This document shows, piece by piece, positions 1 to 11,400 of a stretch of 64,000 nucleotides of DNA. Within the stretch, counting starts at the first letter, position 1. Each line of letters begins with the position of its first letter. Source of the stretch: Phallus indusiatus (taxonomy: Eukaryota > Basidiomycota > Agaricomycetes > Phallales > Phallaceae). The translations under genes were made by a program, and so were the position numbers. Under the pieces are notes generated by a model, which worked only from the letters and a program-made list of their open reading frames with translations, was not told the origin of the DNA and did not search any database. The DNA lies in assembly GCA_027605045.1 (NCBI GenBank), contig JAQFWX010000044.1, positions 144,111-208,110 of the forward strand, given 5' to 3'.

Positions 1-2551
1 CATTCCGGTCCATTTGTCGTATTCGTGTCGTTTTTGGACCTTTCATCTTCGGTCTTCGCCTGTTAGTGGAGAACTGATTCATGCAGTCCGGACATTGATG
101 GATGACAAACTGATGTATTATTTTGAGGCACTCAGTTTGTTGAAAGTGTTCCAGGTTCATGATGAGCAAGGTTCCTTAGCAATGCGGGATATAGTGAATT
201 GGTGTAAAGTGAGTGATCCTCTATCTGTTATATTTTTTATAGCTGAATGAGGTGATAGGATGCAGATACTGACCTAGCTCAAGACGCAATGGACGCATGG
301 GAGTTTGCATTTGATTTTGGAGACGTGATGAATGAGAGCACACCACATATCTATCTATCGGCCCTTCCCTTTACTCCTCGCAGTTCGTTTGTATCCAGAA
401 AGTATCTGGAAAGGTTCCCTAGACTGTTCACGTTCGATGTTGGTCAACCTATCGGCTCACGCAGAATCGGATTCATACGAAGAGGTATCGGTACAAAGAT
501 TGCTCTTTCTCTGAAAAGCGAATATATCGCAAGTACAACCATATCCAAACTTTATGTATGGGACTACGTAACGGGGGAGGAGCATAATACGGCTTACGGA
601 CGTCACTCTGATTCGTATGTTTGCAACATGGTATTTTCCCATGATGGTGAATTGGTGTACTGTTGTTTTAGAAACGGTGATATTCTAATATGGAATATGG
701 GAACAAAAGAGGCGGGAATAGAGAGATATGCGGAGATAGTCGGTACCAAGTGTCATCGTTGTGCCATCTCTTCGGACGGGGGCTTTATATTATGGTCCAC
801 AGAAGGGAGACTGCACCTACTATTCGATCGAACAAGTCGTCAGGTGGTCAAACGCTTCGAAGAGGGGTATTCTGATCCTGCCATTTCTCCCAACGGAGAC
901 TGGATTGCTTTCCGTCGCTACTCCGAAAACCAGCTGTACATATGGAATACTAGAAACGAGACGCAGCACGTCGTGCCCTGTCATAATTTATGGCATCTGC
1001 AACTCACTAACAACTACATTGCATTCAACCAAAGCGAAGGTTACGCCCCGATAGAGATCTGGGATCTACGGACAAGCACTAAAGTCACCGAGATTCAACA
1101 CGGGCCGGGGGTCGTACACTTTTGTTTGTCCCCTGATGATCAATATATCCTATCTACCTCCGCCGAAATGTACTCAATTTGGAGCGTGTCTACGGGAAAA
1201 CTAATCAGTAGATCCTATGCAGACGATAACATTTGCTGTTTGGGGTTCTCACACGATTCAAAATCAATTGTGCTGTTGACAGGCAGAGTCACATCTTTGT
1301 TCAAGACAATCCGCATTCATTCATGGGATGAATTTATAGAACCGATCCATCCGCACAACAATGAAATTGAGGAAGTGTGTGCAATCTGGCTGCGGGGTTC
1401 ATATCTCATTCTTCAGTATATAACAATTCTCGACGAGTATCGCCTCCGAATCTTAGATATGATGACAACAATCTTTGACACCGACCTGCGAGTCTATGTA
1501 GATGTTGATGTTTATCCTGAAGAAGAAAATGTCTGCGTGGGGTACATTAGCAGGCGGGGACTCTGTCTTTGGAAGGAAAAAGAAGGCGAGATTGTTATAG
1601 ATGGATCAGCCCGTTCAAACATCAGCGTCGTGTGTTTGGACAACTATCTTATTTCCGGACGCGAAAAAACCATTTCAATATGGGATAGTCGTACGCACAA
1701 ATTGGTTCGTGGACCAATCGACTTACCATATGAACTGAGAACCCTTCTACCCGTGCGAGGTACCCGCTTTGCTCTCGTATATGGCAGATATCATGATAAA
1801 ATGGAAATTCGGGAATGCGAATCAGGTGACAGAGTAGGGGAAATGGTTACATTCGAATCAGAGTCTATCTTTTCCTCGATTGCCGTTTCTGCCAACAGGG
1901 AACATATCATATGCGTTTCAAAGAATAGTGTCGATACACTAGATCTAACAGGAGCGAGAGTGAGCTCGATTCGATTAAGATACCTTCGTACAGACGCTCC
2001 AGCGCGATCTCTCAATGGAAAGTATATCGCATGGGTTGATGAAGACGAAATCAAACTCTTTGATGTGGACACCGAAACCTTGCTCACTGGCCCATCGCTT
2101 GATCGACGAGCCACCAACGTTTGGTTCTCCGATGACTCAAAACGTATTATAATACGGTCTGGCGCAGATCTTTGGTCGGGCGTCGAGCTTCTGGATGTCT
2201 GGGACATACAATCCAAAAACATTGTCGCCGAAACAATTCGATGCTCGTTCGGAACAGGTATACAGATAAAAACGCTAATTTTTAACAAAAAAAATCTAAT
2301 AGTTTTGGATGAACGGGCTAATGTTTGCTATGTCTGGGACTTGGATACATATGAGATAATGTCTCCTCTGTACACGGTTCCTCCATTGCTCACCGCCGGT
2401 GGTTCCTATACCAAGGGGTAAGTATGGTATCACTTATATTCAACGTGATTCACTCAAGGAGATACTTAGAGCATCGGTATCCAACAATACAGAGATATTG
2501 GATTACGCATTAATGGCCTGGAAAAAAGCCTCACTTCCTGCTTTCCATATG
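1..2551 (+). repeat. Near-identical segment shared with 11084-13634
   Basis: All reading frames on both strands of this segment give the same translations as the segment 11083 bases downstream. The one difference I saw is T at 67 versus C at 11150. Similarity drops abruptly inside the last exon: bases after 2551 read differently from those after 13634, and the downstream flank is only moderately similar. This marks a recent duplication, crossover or conversion boundary. Confidence 0.9.
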
Positions 2552-2734
2552 AATATAGACGGATGGTTTTTAGGTTTGCAGGATGAACTTTTGTTTTGGC
2601 TCCCAGAAAAGATGAGAGACCGGCTTTGGCTTCCATGCATGACGTATATGTCGCATCGAAAGGTCACAAAACTAAATTTCACAAATTTTGTACATGGTAC
2701 TAATTGGACAAAATGTGGAGCTAGAGACGACTAG
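1..2734 (+). CDS. C2-NACHT-WD40 NOD-like receptor, copy A (5' part outside window)
   Basis: This is the C-terminal part of a STAND/NLR protein cut by the window edge. Visible exons are 1-203 (end of the NACHT-associated helical region), 266-2417 (WD40 region, about 717 codons) and 2470-2734 (conserved C-terminal tail ending GARDD). Introns 204-265 and 2418-2469 were placed by phase and by agreement with copies B-D. WD-like signatures include VWDYVTGEE, IWNMGTKE, LYIWNT, IEIWDLR, ISIWDSR, LDVWDIQ and YVWDLDT, enough for about two seven-bladed propellers. The receptor-type role (ligand-triggered NTPase switch in self/non-self or stress recognition) is known for the class and inferred here. From its first base to 2551 the copy matches copy B with one difference seen (position 67). 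The N-terminus and ATP-binding site are not visible. Confidence 0.9.
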
Positions 2735-3660
2735 GGTCTAAACCGAATGAACATATGTAGTTTGTATAAAAAAAGACGCATGTACGTAGTCTCTACTACC
2801 AGACAACAAATACCACCGACGATGAATGGTAATCCACTTTCCTCATGTCCGTACGTGTCCGTGTCGAACACGTCAACGTTCAACGTTCAACTTTCAAATT
2901 GTGAAGCATATAATGACTCCGACTTCGAGCGTGCACGCGGTCAGAGGCCTGAAAGCAAACCTATGAACACACAAATTCAACCATAAAATCGATGATTTCA
3001 AAAATCGAGCCCAACAATCGGGACGTTCAGAGTCGTCTCAAAAATACACTGTTGAAAATTCTCCCGCACTTGCATGCTGCCCCAGCCCCTTTAATCCGGA
3101 AGTTCACAATCCAGCGTGAGCCTGAGGCCTGAACCCTTCCGGTTTTCCCGCCTGAACTCGGAGCGCAACAACGGGAGGTAGAACAGAGTTGGCATCGGGA
3201 TGGGATGGAGGAGGTCGCGTTCAACGAGCCGTTTTTGAACAGTTTTGAACCCAATTGTCGCGTCGCCTGGAAGCATCCCACCAAGTTGTGCGCGATTGAG
3301 CACCCGCGAACGCTATTGTCAGACTCTTTAGAAGTGCTTGGGCGTTATATTCCCATCCCCATTCACCAAATCACATTCATACGCCTAATCTTTCTTTCAG
3401 TTTGTCCAGACTCGTCGCCATTATTTTACGCAGACCTTCAAGTCGTTAGACAATTTGCCAGAGTTTACCAGAGCTTACCGTGTTACCCGAATGATAGAAC
3501 AGCCAGGCCCGATATACACTGTCGCGAACTTGAATAACGAATTAGGAAACCCTATTCCTGGCCCACTTGGGCATCCCTTTAATATGGTGCGTACCGAGCT
3601 CTTAGAGAAAAGCACAGTTTTCTAATTCGCTAGCATGTTCTTGCAGGTTGTACCCGATGT
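2735..3660. repeat. Receptor 3' flank and dispersed spacer element, copy 1
   Basis: No gene is supported here. From about 3060 to 3660 lies an element that recurs near 14150-14705, 19230-19740, 29330-29840, 34330-34721 and, shortened, 41430-41690. The best conserved anchor is GTTAGACAATTTGCCAGAG, near 3444, 14527 (variant), 29698 (variant) and 19571. Another recurring string is TTTTCAAACCCAGCTAGCC and its variants. Short frames on both strands are partly kept between copies, but none matches a family I know. It could be a decayed mobile element or a relic carried along by module duplication. Confidence 0.6.
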
Positions 3661-3929
3661 ACATACATGCGCATGTATAACGGAATTTTGCAATGCCAAA
3701 ACGTCCAAACTGAAAGTTCCTTACGTCAGTTTGATGGGCCCGTCCGACGAGATGCCCTTGCTTATGCTTATGAGAAAATGAAGGCGTGAACGACAGTGCA
3801 TCAATGAAAAGAGAAACGACCGTACCATTGAGGCCGTCCAACTCGGATCCGTCGCCACATAAGTTTTCGAACGACTGGATTTAAGGCGCGAAATCCCTGC
3901 TGGCGTGTACATACAGCTGCTAATCGTCA

Positions 3930-4260
3930 CCAGCGAACAAGCCAACTCTTCGTGGCCGAGAAAAATCTTTGAGAAATTTCAACAAACTGGCAAAAAAAAT
4001 GAGTACGACATCGATATTTGTCTTCTTGAAACACCACACCTGCGCGATCGAGACGTGCCCGAGTTCAATTCGTGTGTCAAGAGATCTATCCCGTTCCATT
4101 TAAAGTACGAAGCATATAGGTGCATTCGTTCATCGCCAGTTTCGTGTCGGCGAGAGTTTTGGGATGCTCTGCATGTTCACGTCACCGTTGATCGAGATAG
4201 TCAGAACTTTGGCTTCTTCATTAAAGTCCACGGTACAGTGACACGCCGAAGGTATAGGGA
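3930..4260 (+). pseudogene. NACHT-receptor fragment, relic 1
   Basis: The + strand reads RKIFEKFQQTGKKNEYDIDI, then LLETPHLRDRDVPEFNS, VKRSIPFHLKY and IRSSPVS. This lines up with the NACHT-distal segment of the intact receptors: EKIFGKDE, EKINEYYI, HLETSHLRN, DVPNLESRV, EAIPVHLSY, LRSSPVSGE. The Walker motifs, the connecting residues and the WD40 part are missing, so it is a remnant of a second receptor lying behind receptor A. Equivalent relics follow copies B and C. A minus-strand frame at about 4300-4540 containing VRIVDGGMLSHI is also kept in the three spacers but is not recognised. Confidence 0.65.
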
Positions 4261-4409
4261 TGTATGCACAGCAAAGACGGAATATATCAGAATGGGGATC
4301 AATATGGAAGAGACACGCGTTCGTTTCCCAAGCTACTTGTCGCGAGATATGAGAGCATGCCGCCGTCAACGATACGGACCAATGCATCTCCTTCAGCACT
4401 GGTAAGGTC

Positions 4410-6950
4410 CGTAGATTGAAGTGTGGTGATATAGTGTAGTGATGGTTTGCGATGACATTCGTGGTCAGGAAGGGGTTGGTTTCAGTGTAAGATAAAGCCG
4501 GGATAGTGGGACAATTTATTGAGTTTCATCGGATAGACAAAACCGTGCCGATAGCACGATTGAAATAGGGTGGAATAAGAAATTGAGGATAACTCGGATT
4601 GCGCTTGGTGCAAATAAACGACGACCAATTACGGATAGGGGATTAGAGAGGATGGCTGCACGAGGTTGAAGTTCATCGCAGACTCGAGTCGAACCCCAAA
4701 AAGTGCTATATCTCTTCCTGGTCATCCAAACATGGCCATGCTCGGATCCTTGCTAACTGTGTCCGATACATATTGGATCAATTGGTCTGATACCTAATAA
4801 AATAGAGTAATGAGCTACGTAATTAGGGACAAATAGCTAATTTTTTTCGAGGACTCACCGAACAAGAGGACTGTTGCTGGACGTCTTGTTGGCGATGACA
4901 CTAGTTTAGTTAGTGCTGTTCAAGCTAAGTCGCACTGTTCAAGTCGCGTTGAACATTTTCAAACCCAGCTAGCCCGGGTGTATCTCACATCGACAGTTTT
5001 CTTTTGTCTTATGTATATTAAACAGAATTGCTACTTTTATCAACAGGGATTTTCATCGGGGGCTTGTCAGCTGATTTCTTTGACAAAAGCAAAATGACGC
5101 CATTGAAATCTCAGGTTGGTTTAGTAGCCGACGGCGCGACTTAGACTGGCAGTTTTCACCGTCTCCTAAGAAATCTCTGCCTCTGGGCACTGGGAGAGTG
5201 ACTACTGGGCTTAATCAGTTATCCTGGGTCTTTCGCGCCACGAATATAGTGAGCTCAGCACACAAACATTGATTGTATTTGTCTCATTAACATTGCCAGC
5301 GTGCAAACAAGACATAAGGTGAGAAACACGTTCAATCGCGGAATAACATGTCTCATCTCTACAAGAAACATTATCAGTCGTCATTAACAACGTCCTCCAG
5401 GGGCACTCTCTCGTAAACGCGTCTTGGTAACTCGACAGGTTCGTCGTTTAATTTCTCACCACACACCAGCCGTCACTGACGTATAACGCGCTGTCATCAA
5501 TATACGGGCGTAGTGGGTGCATCAAGAATCACCTTTCAAACTTGCCATAATAGGTGGTGGCACCTTCAGCTTCAGGCTTTCACCATCACACCGCCCCCAT
5601 TCCCAATTTTATACCCTGCCTCCTCGTTCGCGCCTCCAGCTTCCATTCTTCCAACACTAATATATCCCTATCCTAGGCATCGATTCGCCGGCATGAAAAT
5701 CGTGCAGAAATGCGCTTCTTCTAACGTTCAGTACTAATAGACTACAGAACTGGGCTTTATGGGAAGTAGACTTGGAAAAGACTTGTCTCAGCTTCGTCGT
5801 CCTCAGGTAACCTTGCTTTACTGATTATCCGCGTCACTCATCCACTTGGTAGGCACTCCCTGCGGACGGCCATAATGGGCAGAACGTATGTGAGCATTGT
5901 GTATGCATCAGGATGAATGCTACTTCAAAAACAGCGCTTTGTTCAACTCGCGTCTATTCGATGAGCAGAAGTCATGTTCAAAGCATTGACTTTTACGGAG
6001 GGCACAAAGTAAATTGTAAAACTACCATTGTACGTTATTGTATACGTGAATACGATTAGCGAATAAAGTACCTAACCCGATTGAACCGAACAAGGATAAG
6101 AATTATTTACTTTGGCAGGCACGGATATGGACATAATTGACACTTGACTTTATGTAATGAATTCAAAATTTCGCGAAGTATGCCATTGCAGTAAAAGCCG
6201 GTTGATACGATGAATGTTGTGTTCCAGGAGACACGAAAAGAGCGAGAGTATGTACAGGAGTGTATCGCGTGCTTTGGTGTCCAGTCTCTGAAGAGTTCAT
6301 TCAATGCCCAACACGTTTTCCATGTCTCGTAGTTCCCAATTGAGCCTCTATGCTTTGTTGGTACAACGTGTGCGATTATCACGTATTTGTTATTCCAAGT
6401 CTCGTATCGTACAGATTGTTTTGCCGTCAGGATCCCACGAATCGAGGCTCTCCGACTAGGATTCATCACCACCGTGACCAAGGCTTTCGAACACCTGCGG
6501 GGTTGTGAATTGACGGTCCGGAATCCCTGGTCGCCAGCGAACAAGCCAACTCTTCAGGCTTTCTGGAAGAATAAATAACGACGCGCTTTTAGCAAACCGG
6601 GCTGCGTGTCGGATTAGGAGACACATACAAACGTTATCCTGTCCGGTCGTGCTCTTCAGGCGACGGTTTCCAAGTTTGATCATGTTAAGAGAACGAACTA
6701 TGCACAGAACTACCGTAAGTACTAACAAAAATAGAGTCAATGTCACATTCATAAGAGAGCATCTCACCAAAGTTGTAAGCGTGCGCCCGCTGCAAACCAT
6801 TATCAGTATCAAAATTCTGGTCTTCTGAAATCCAAGGGAGTGGCTATACTACCGTATACGCAGATCATACACGTATGTTGCAAGTTATGGCGAGAACATG
6901 TTCCGAGAACGATGAAATCCGGCTTCACTGAGTTTGACTCAAAAGATTTT
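4410..6950. other. Spacer between receptors A and B, no supported gene
   Basis: The part up to about 5560 is homologous to 15490-16880 behind receptor B. The part 6500-6850 is homologous to 30960-31170. Between them, 5560-6500 has no counterpart in the other spacers. A two-exon open frame of 84 codons (5759-5806 joined to 5853-6059) starts behind a pyrimidine-rich stretch, but it resembles nothing I know and is not called as a gene. Confidence 0.5.
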
Positions 6951-6959
6951 CGTATTCAA

Positions 6960-7850
6960 ATTGCAGGGCGAAACAAACTCTGGCTGCCTCGGCTGTGTTT
7001 TGTATAGTACGACAGACCAAAGACGGCGCTCAGCACTCGTAACCCTTTAAGTCTGATATTGTTGCAGTAGATGCCTTTAGGGCAACTACGTTGGCGACAT
7101 TTGTTGGTGAAGTCTGCCGTCTGGAGAGAATTCGTCACATAACTAAGATTATAATCAGGTTTACCATGAAAGTCAAAAATAAATGGCAAGAGATGGTAGT
7201 GCAATTGGGTACCTATGTTCGAGGTTTGTTCGCCGCTTGCTCACTTCGGTGACCTTCGCCCCCGTAATCTCTGACGATCACATACAGCAGGATCTTTGGT
7301 CTCTGATTTTCTATCGGGGACTTCCGCTTCCAAATTAGTAAAGTTCGACGACGCTGGCTGTAATGCTGTTCGGAAAATGTTCCCCAGTGTCCTATTATAG
7401 TAGCTGAAGACGTTCGACTTCCTACCTTCACCGACAATAAAAGCTTCCTCCTTCTAGAAACCCGAGTTCACTGACATTAGCAATCGCTGTGAGGAGTATT
7501 TGTGGAATATCAAACATGTCATCCGTCACTCTCTGCGTCACCCGTTGTCTACCTTTGTCCACTCGCGCTCATAACACATGAGTAATTTGAAATTAAAAGT
7601 GACACGAGAAGCATTGTGAAGAGAGCCGTCAGTATCCGATGAGAACACAACATCCGGATATAGCTAGCTGGCCTTAACTTTGCAGCAACTCAGACATCGT
7701 CTAGCAGGCTTCAAGTCAATAGCGGAACCAGTAGACGAAGTCCGGCCACCAAGAAATCTTGTGAGTAGATAATTTGTCCTGAGATGGCGAGAACATTAAC
7801 CTCTATATACGTAGCTCTCCCCAACTCATAAGTGCTCACCCATGGATTTC
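6960..7850 (+). pseudogene. FunK1-type protein kinase relic 1
   Basis: The clearest segment is at about 7170-7250: WQEMVVQLGTYVRGLFAAC, followed after frame changes by SLIFYRGLPLP. In FunK1-family kinases of basidiomycetes I recall a region of the form W-x-x-x-V-x-Q-x-x-T-Y-A-R-x-L-F followed by F-x-x-F-H-R-G-G. This copy carries several stops and frameshifts. The same block is better kept at 31940-32400. No catalytic loop was found, so it is non-functional. Confidence 0.5.
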
Positions 7851-7854
7851 TCAA

Positions 7855-8422
7855 AGAGGAACGCGAATGAAGGTAGAGCTATTGACGTGTCACAGCGATG
7901 CCCTTGCGCGTTAATTTCTAAGGGCCCATTTCAACGGCCGGAACCCTTTTGAATTAGTATAGTGAGGCTTGTGTATATGTCGCAATGCTTTATATCCTGA
8001 TTATTGACTGTAGGTAAGTTTCGGAGAATGATTTCATCTTTTTGTGGAGCTAAAGGTCTTCAAACCTCCTTAAGACCTGGTTCAGGATTCATTATGTTAG
8101 GGTTTCTGTTTTGAGCCAGCTTCTTCGCACCATATTCGAGATCATCTATTGCACACCTTCGAGTTCGGAAGGACTGCATTAGAACTCCTCATAGTAGGTG
8201 GGAACTCTGAATCCAGTTCTAGACGCGTCGACACTGATAGCAGTTGTGTAGCGCCCCGGAATGGAGACGTGAAAATGAACATGAGGATGCGACGAAACAA
8301 CGAGGCGACGTGTACGAAGTGAGATAGGATCAAGGCTCAGATCACGTTCATGGCGCTCAAGCGTAGCTTTTCACCTTCTCGAATCTCAATCGCGGTGCTC
8401 GGTGATCACAACCTTGAACAAT
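7855..8422 (+). promoter_or_regulatory. Conserved upstream block of receptor B
   Basis: This block is shared with 22815-23451 (copy C) and, from its second half, 35140-35680 (copy D). Conserved strings include AAGGGCCCATTTCAACGGCC (B and C) and TTAAGACCTGGTTCA (B, C and D). The block ends at the receptor start codon. Its sharp co-duplication with the gene suggests that it holds the promoter and 5' leader. No TATA element is certain. Confidence 0.5.
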
Positions 8423-11400
8423 ATGGCTACTTCGACGGAGGGTATTATAATTTCTGGTAACTTCGTTCTTCACTCAAGCTCCGTTTTATCTCATCCGGGA
8501 CTGAAGATGTTCGCTTGACTAAACCTTCACCCCCATGGAAATACAACACCAAGGTCCAGATAGTGATCACGTACGGCAGCGAGACGAGGAAAAGCAAAAA
8601 AACTGCGTTCAAGGAACGTGACCCCTGTATAATCTGGGACGAGTCTTTCTTTTTGTATGTCAAAGACTACAATCCTTTTGATTCCAACTTTTCACTTTAC
8701 ATTCTCAGCGTTGGTGAACTTACTGACGACACTGTCATCACTTTTACCATTGTCCGGGTCTATCCATTTATAATACGAAACACCGCAATTGACTCGTGCG
8801 AACATCGGGTCATTGACCTCCTTAAGATGCAAAACAGCTCTGGTTAGTTCAATCATCGAAAGCATTGCCGTTAATCTAACCCTTATACGATTGCAGGCTC
8901 ATGTGAATTAGACGTTGTTGGAAAGTGTCAATTAACATTCAAGATTGAGAAATCACCCGACGTTGTTGCGAGCCCGATACAACAAGTAATAGCCGCATCA
9001 GAAACCCTAAGGAAAACAGGAGTCTTATCTGAGGTTTCAAATTCTATCACCTCCGCGGTGCAGATGTATAATGATAATGAGGAGACGTGGTCGTCGTTCC
9101 TCGACAAATTCCAGGTTTTTATGAGGGCAATGGATGAAATTTCCGAGGTAGTTCCGTTAGCAAACATACCTTCGTCTTTTTTAAAGTTGTTTTTTCAGAT
9201 AAGCCCGTATGTGAAGGTGGCTTGGAGTGTACTGTCTGTTATTCCCAAGGTAGAACCATGTTATTGTTCTCGTAGACATACCAAGCTACATATATTTTAT
9301 TAGACAATCATTGCAAAAAAAAATCGCGATGACAAAATTAAACAGCTATGCGACAAACTGGAGGACGTTTACAACTACATTACGGATGCGAAACGACTAC
9401 CCGAGCTTACCAATACCCAGTCTAAGACACTTTCCAAGGTGGTTCAGCAAACCACTGAATGCGCGTATTTTATACGAGCATATTGTGCAGAAGATGCAGG
9501 TTGTTGTTCTATGATGTCTTGTAATTGTGAAATCATGTCTGATTTTCGAGCGCTAGTTCATAACATACTGAAAGGAATCATGGGGGGTGCGGACCGCAAG
9601 ATCCAAGACTTCAACGACACGTTTGACCGCCTTATGGAAAACATGAAAAATTCGGTCAATCTTGAAACGAGTATTGTGACACTTCGTGTGAAAGAAGGTG
9701 TTGATAAATTAGGTACGTTTACATTAATCAGATATCATTATCAGTTATTCAAAATCTCGCCGTTTCGCTATAAGACCTCAAGGACATGCTCTATGGCGGC
9801 AGTTACCCTGAACCTGGGAAACAATGCCTACCGGGAACTCGCAAAACGTTGATCGAAGATATACTGAGAGATATTAACAACGACGCATCGTCACAGATTC
9901 TCGTCGTGAGTGGACAAGCGGGAGTAGGAAAGTCAACGATGGCGCATACCATCGCTGGAATGTTCAAAGAACAAAACCGACTCGGGTCCATGTTCTGTTT
10001 CAACAGGAATTTCCCAAACAAGCGAAATTGTCTTTTCAGCAGCATATCGCTTGACTTGGCAGATAGCGATGCTTTGTGGCGAGAAGGATTGATCAGGATT
10101 GTCACTGATAACACTGCGATTCGGAAGACCGAGGATCCCGAAACGCAATTCAACGAATTTATTGTCAAGCCTTCTAAAAACGTGGCGACTATTGGGCCGG
10201 TAGTCATCGTTGTGGACGCGCTGGACGAAAGTGGAGACCGTAGCGAACGTGAAAAAACCTTGAGAATCCTCTTTTGCAGATGGACGGAACTTCCGAAGAA
10301 CTATCGTGTAATTGTGACCACGCGCCCTGAACAGGACATCGTGTATCAATGCGAAAAATTCGGTATTTCACGTAAACAGATGGGCGATATTGACTCGGAT
10401 GAAACGTATCACGATATCAAAGCCTACGTCTCGAATCGTCTGGATTCGATATCATCAACTCTGGACGGTATAGACAAAAACTGGCGCAGTATACTGGCCA
10501 AAAACGCCCAAGGCCTTTTCCAATGGGCTCAGACAGCTTGCAGGTTTATTGATACTACCGTCACGCATCCAGAACTCATACGGGAAAACTGGAAAACTTG
10601 CGTGTCGAATTCTTCGTCGTCGCTATACAAGCTATATCATGAGATTATATTGAGCCAACCAGAATCCCGGTACCTCTGGTTTAAAGAACAGTTCAAGATG
10701 ATCGTAGGAGCAATTGTAACTGCGCGAGAGCCCCTCTCAATCCACGCGCTACAAAATATTTTGGGGGATGATATTAAAGATATCAGGTCTATACTCAGCC
10801 CATTCGGTTCATTCTTTTCTGGCATTTATGACTCGTCTACTCTGGTGCAACCTCTTCACACCTCGTTATTCGATTTTTTCACGACCGAAAAAATCTTTGG
10901 AAAAGACGAAGAAGACGGCGAAAAAATAAATGAATACTACATCAACACGTCAGATCAAACCCAGATGACACTTGGTTGTCTCTCCGTGATGAATAGGATG
11001 CTGTGCTTCAACATTTGTCACCTTGAGACATCACACCTGCGCAACTGGGATGTGCCCAATTTGGAATCGCGTGTCAACGAAGCCATTCCGGTCCATTTGT
11101 CGTATTCGTGTCGTTTTTGGACCTTTCATCTTCGGTCTTCGCCTGTTAGCGGAGAACTGATTCATGCAGTCCGGACATTGATGGATGACAAACTGATGTA
11201 TTATTTTGAGGCACTCAGTTTGTTGAAAGTGTTCCAGGTTCATGATGAGCAAGGTTCCTTAGCAATGCGGGATATAGTGAATTGGTGTAAAGTGAGTGAT
11301 CCTCTATCTGTTATATTTTTTATAGCTGAATGAGGTGATAGGATGCAGATACTGACCTAGCTCAAGACGCAATGGACGCATGGGAGTTTGCATTTGATTT

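Noticed and set aside
1791..2288. 165-codon minus-strand open frame, repeated at 12874-13371
   Set aside because: It lies antisense to the WD40 exon and is repeated only because the exon is duplicated. No family resemblance and no start context.
6107..6812. Minus-strand frames of 145 and 118 codons in the A-B spacer
   Set aside because: The second overlaps sequence shared with 30960-31170, where the frame is not kept. No domain is visible.
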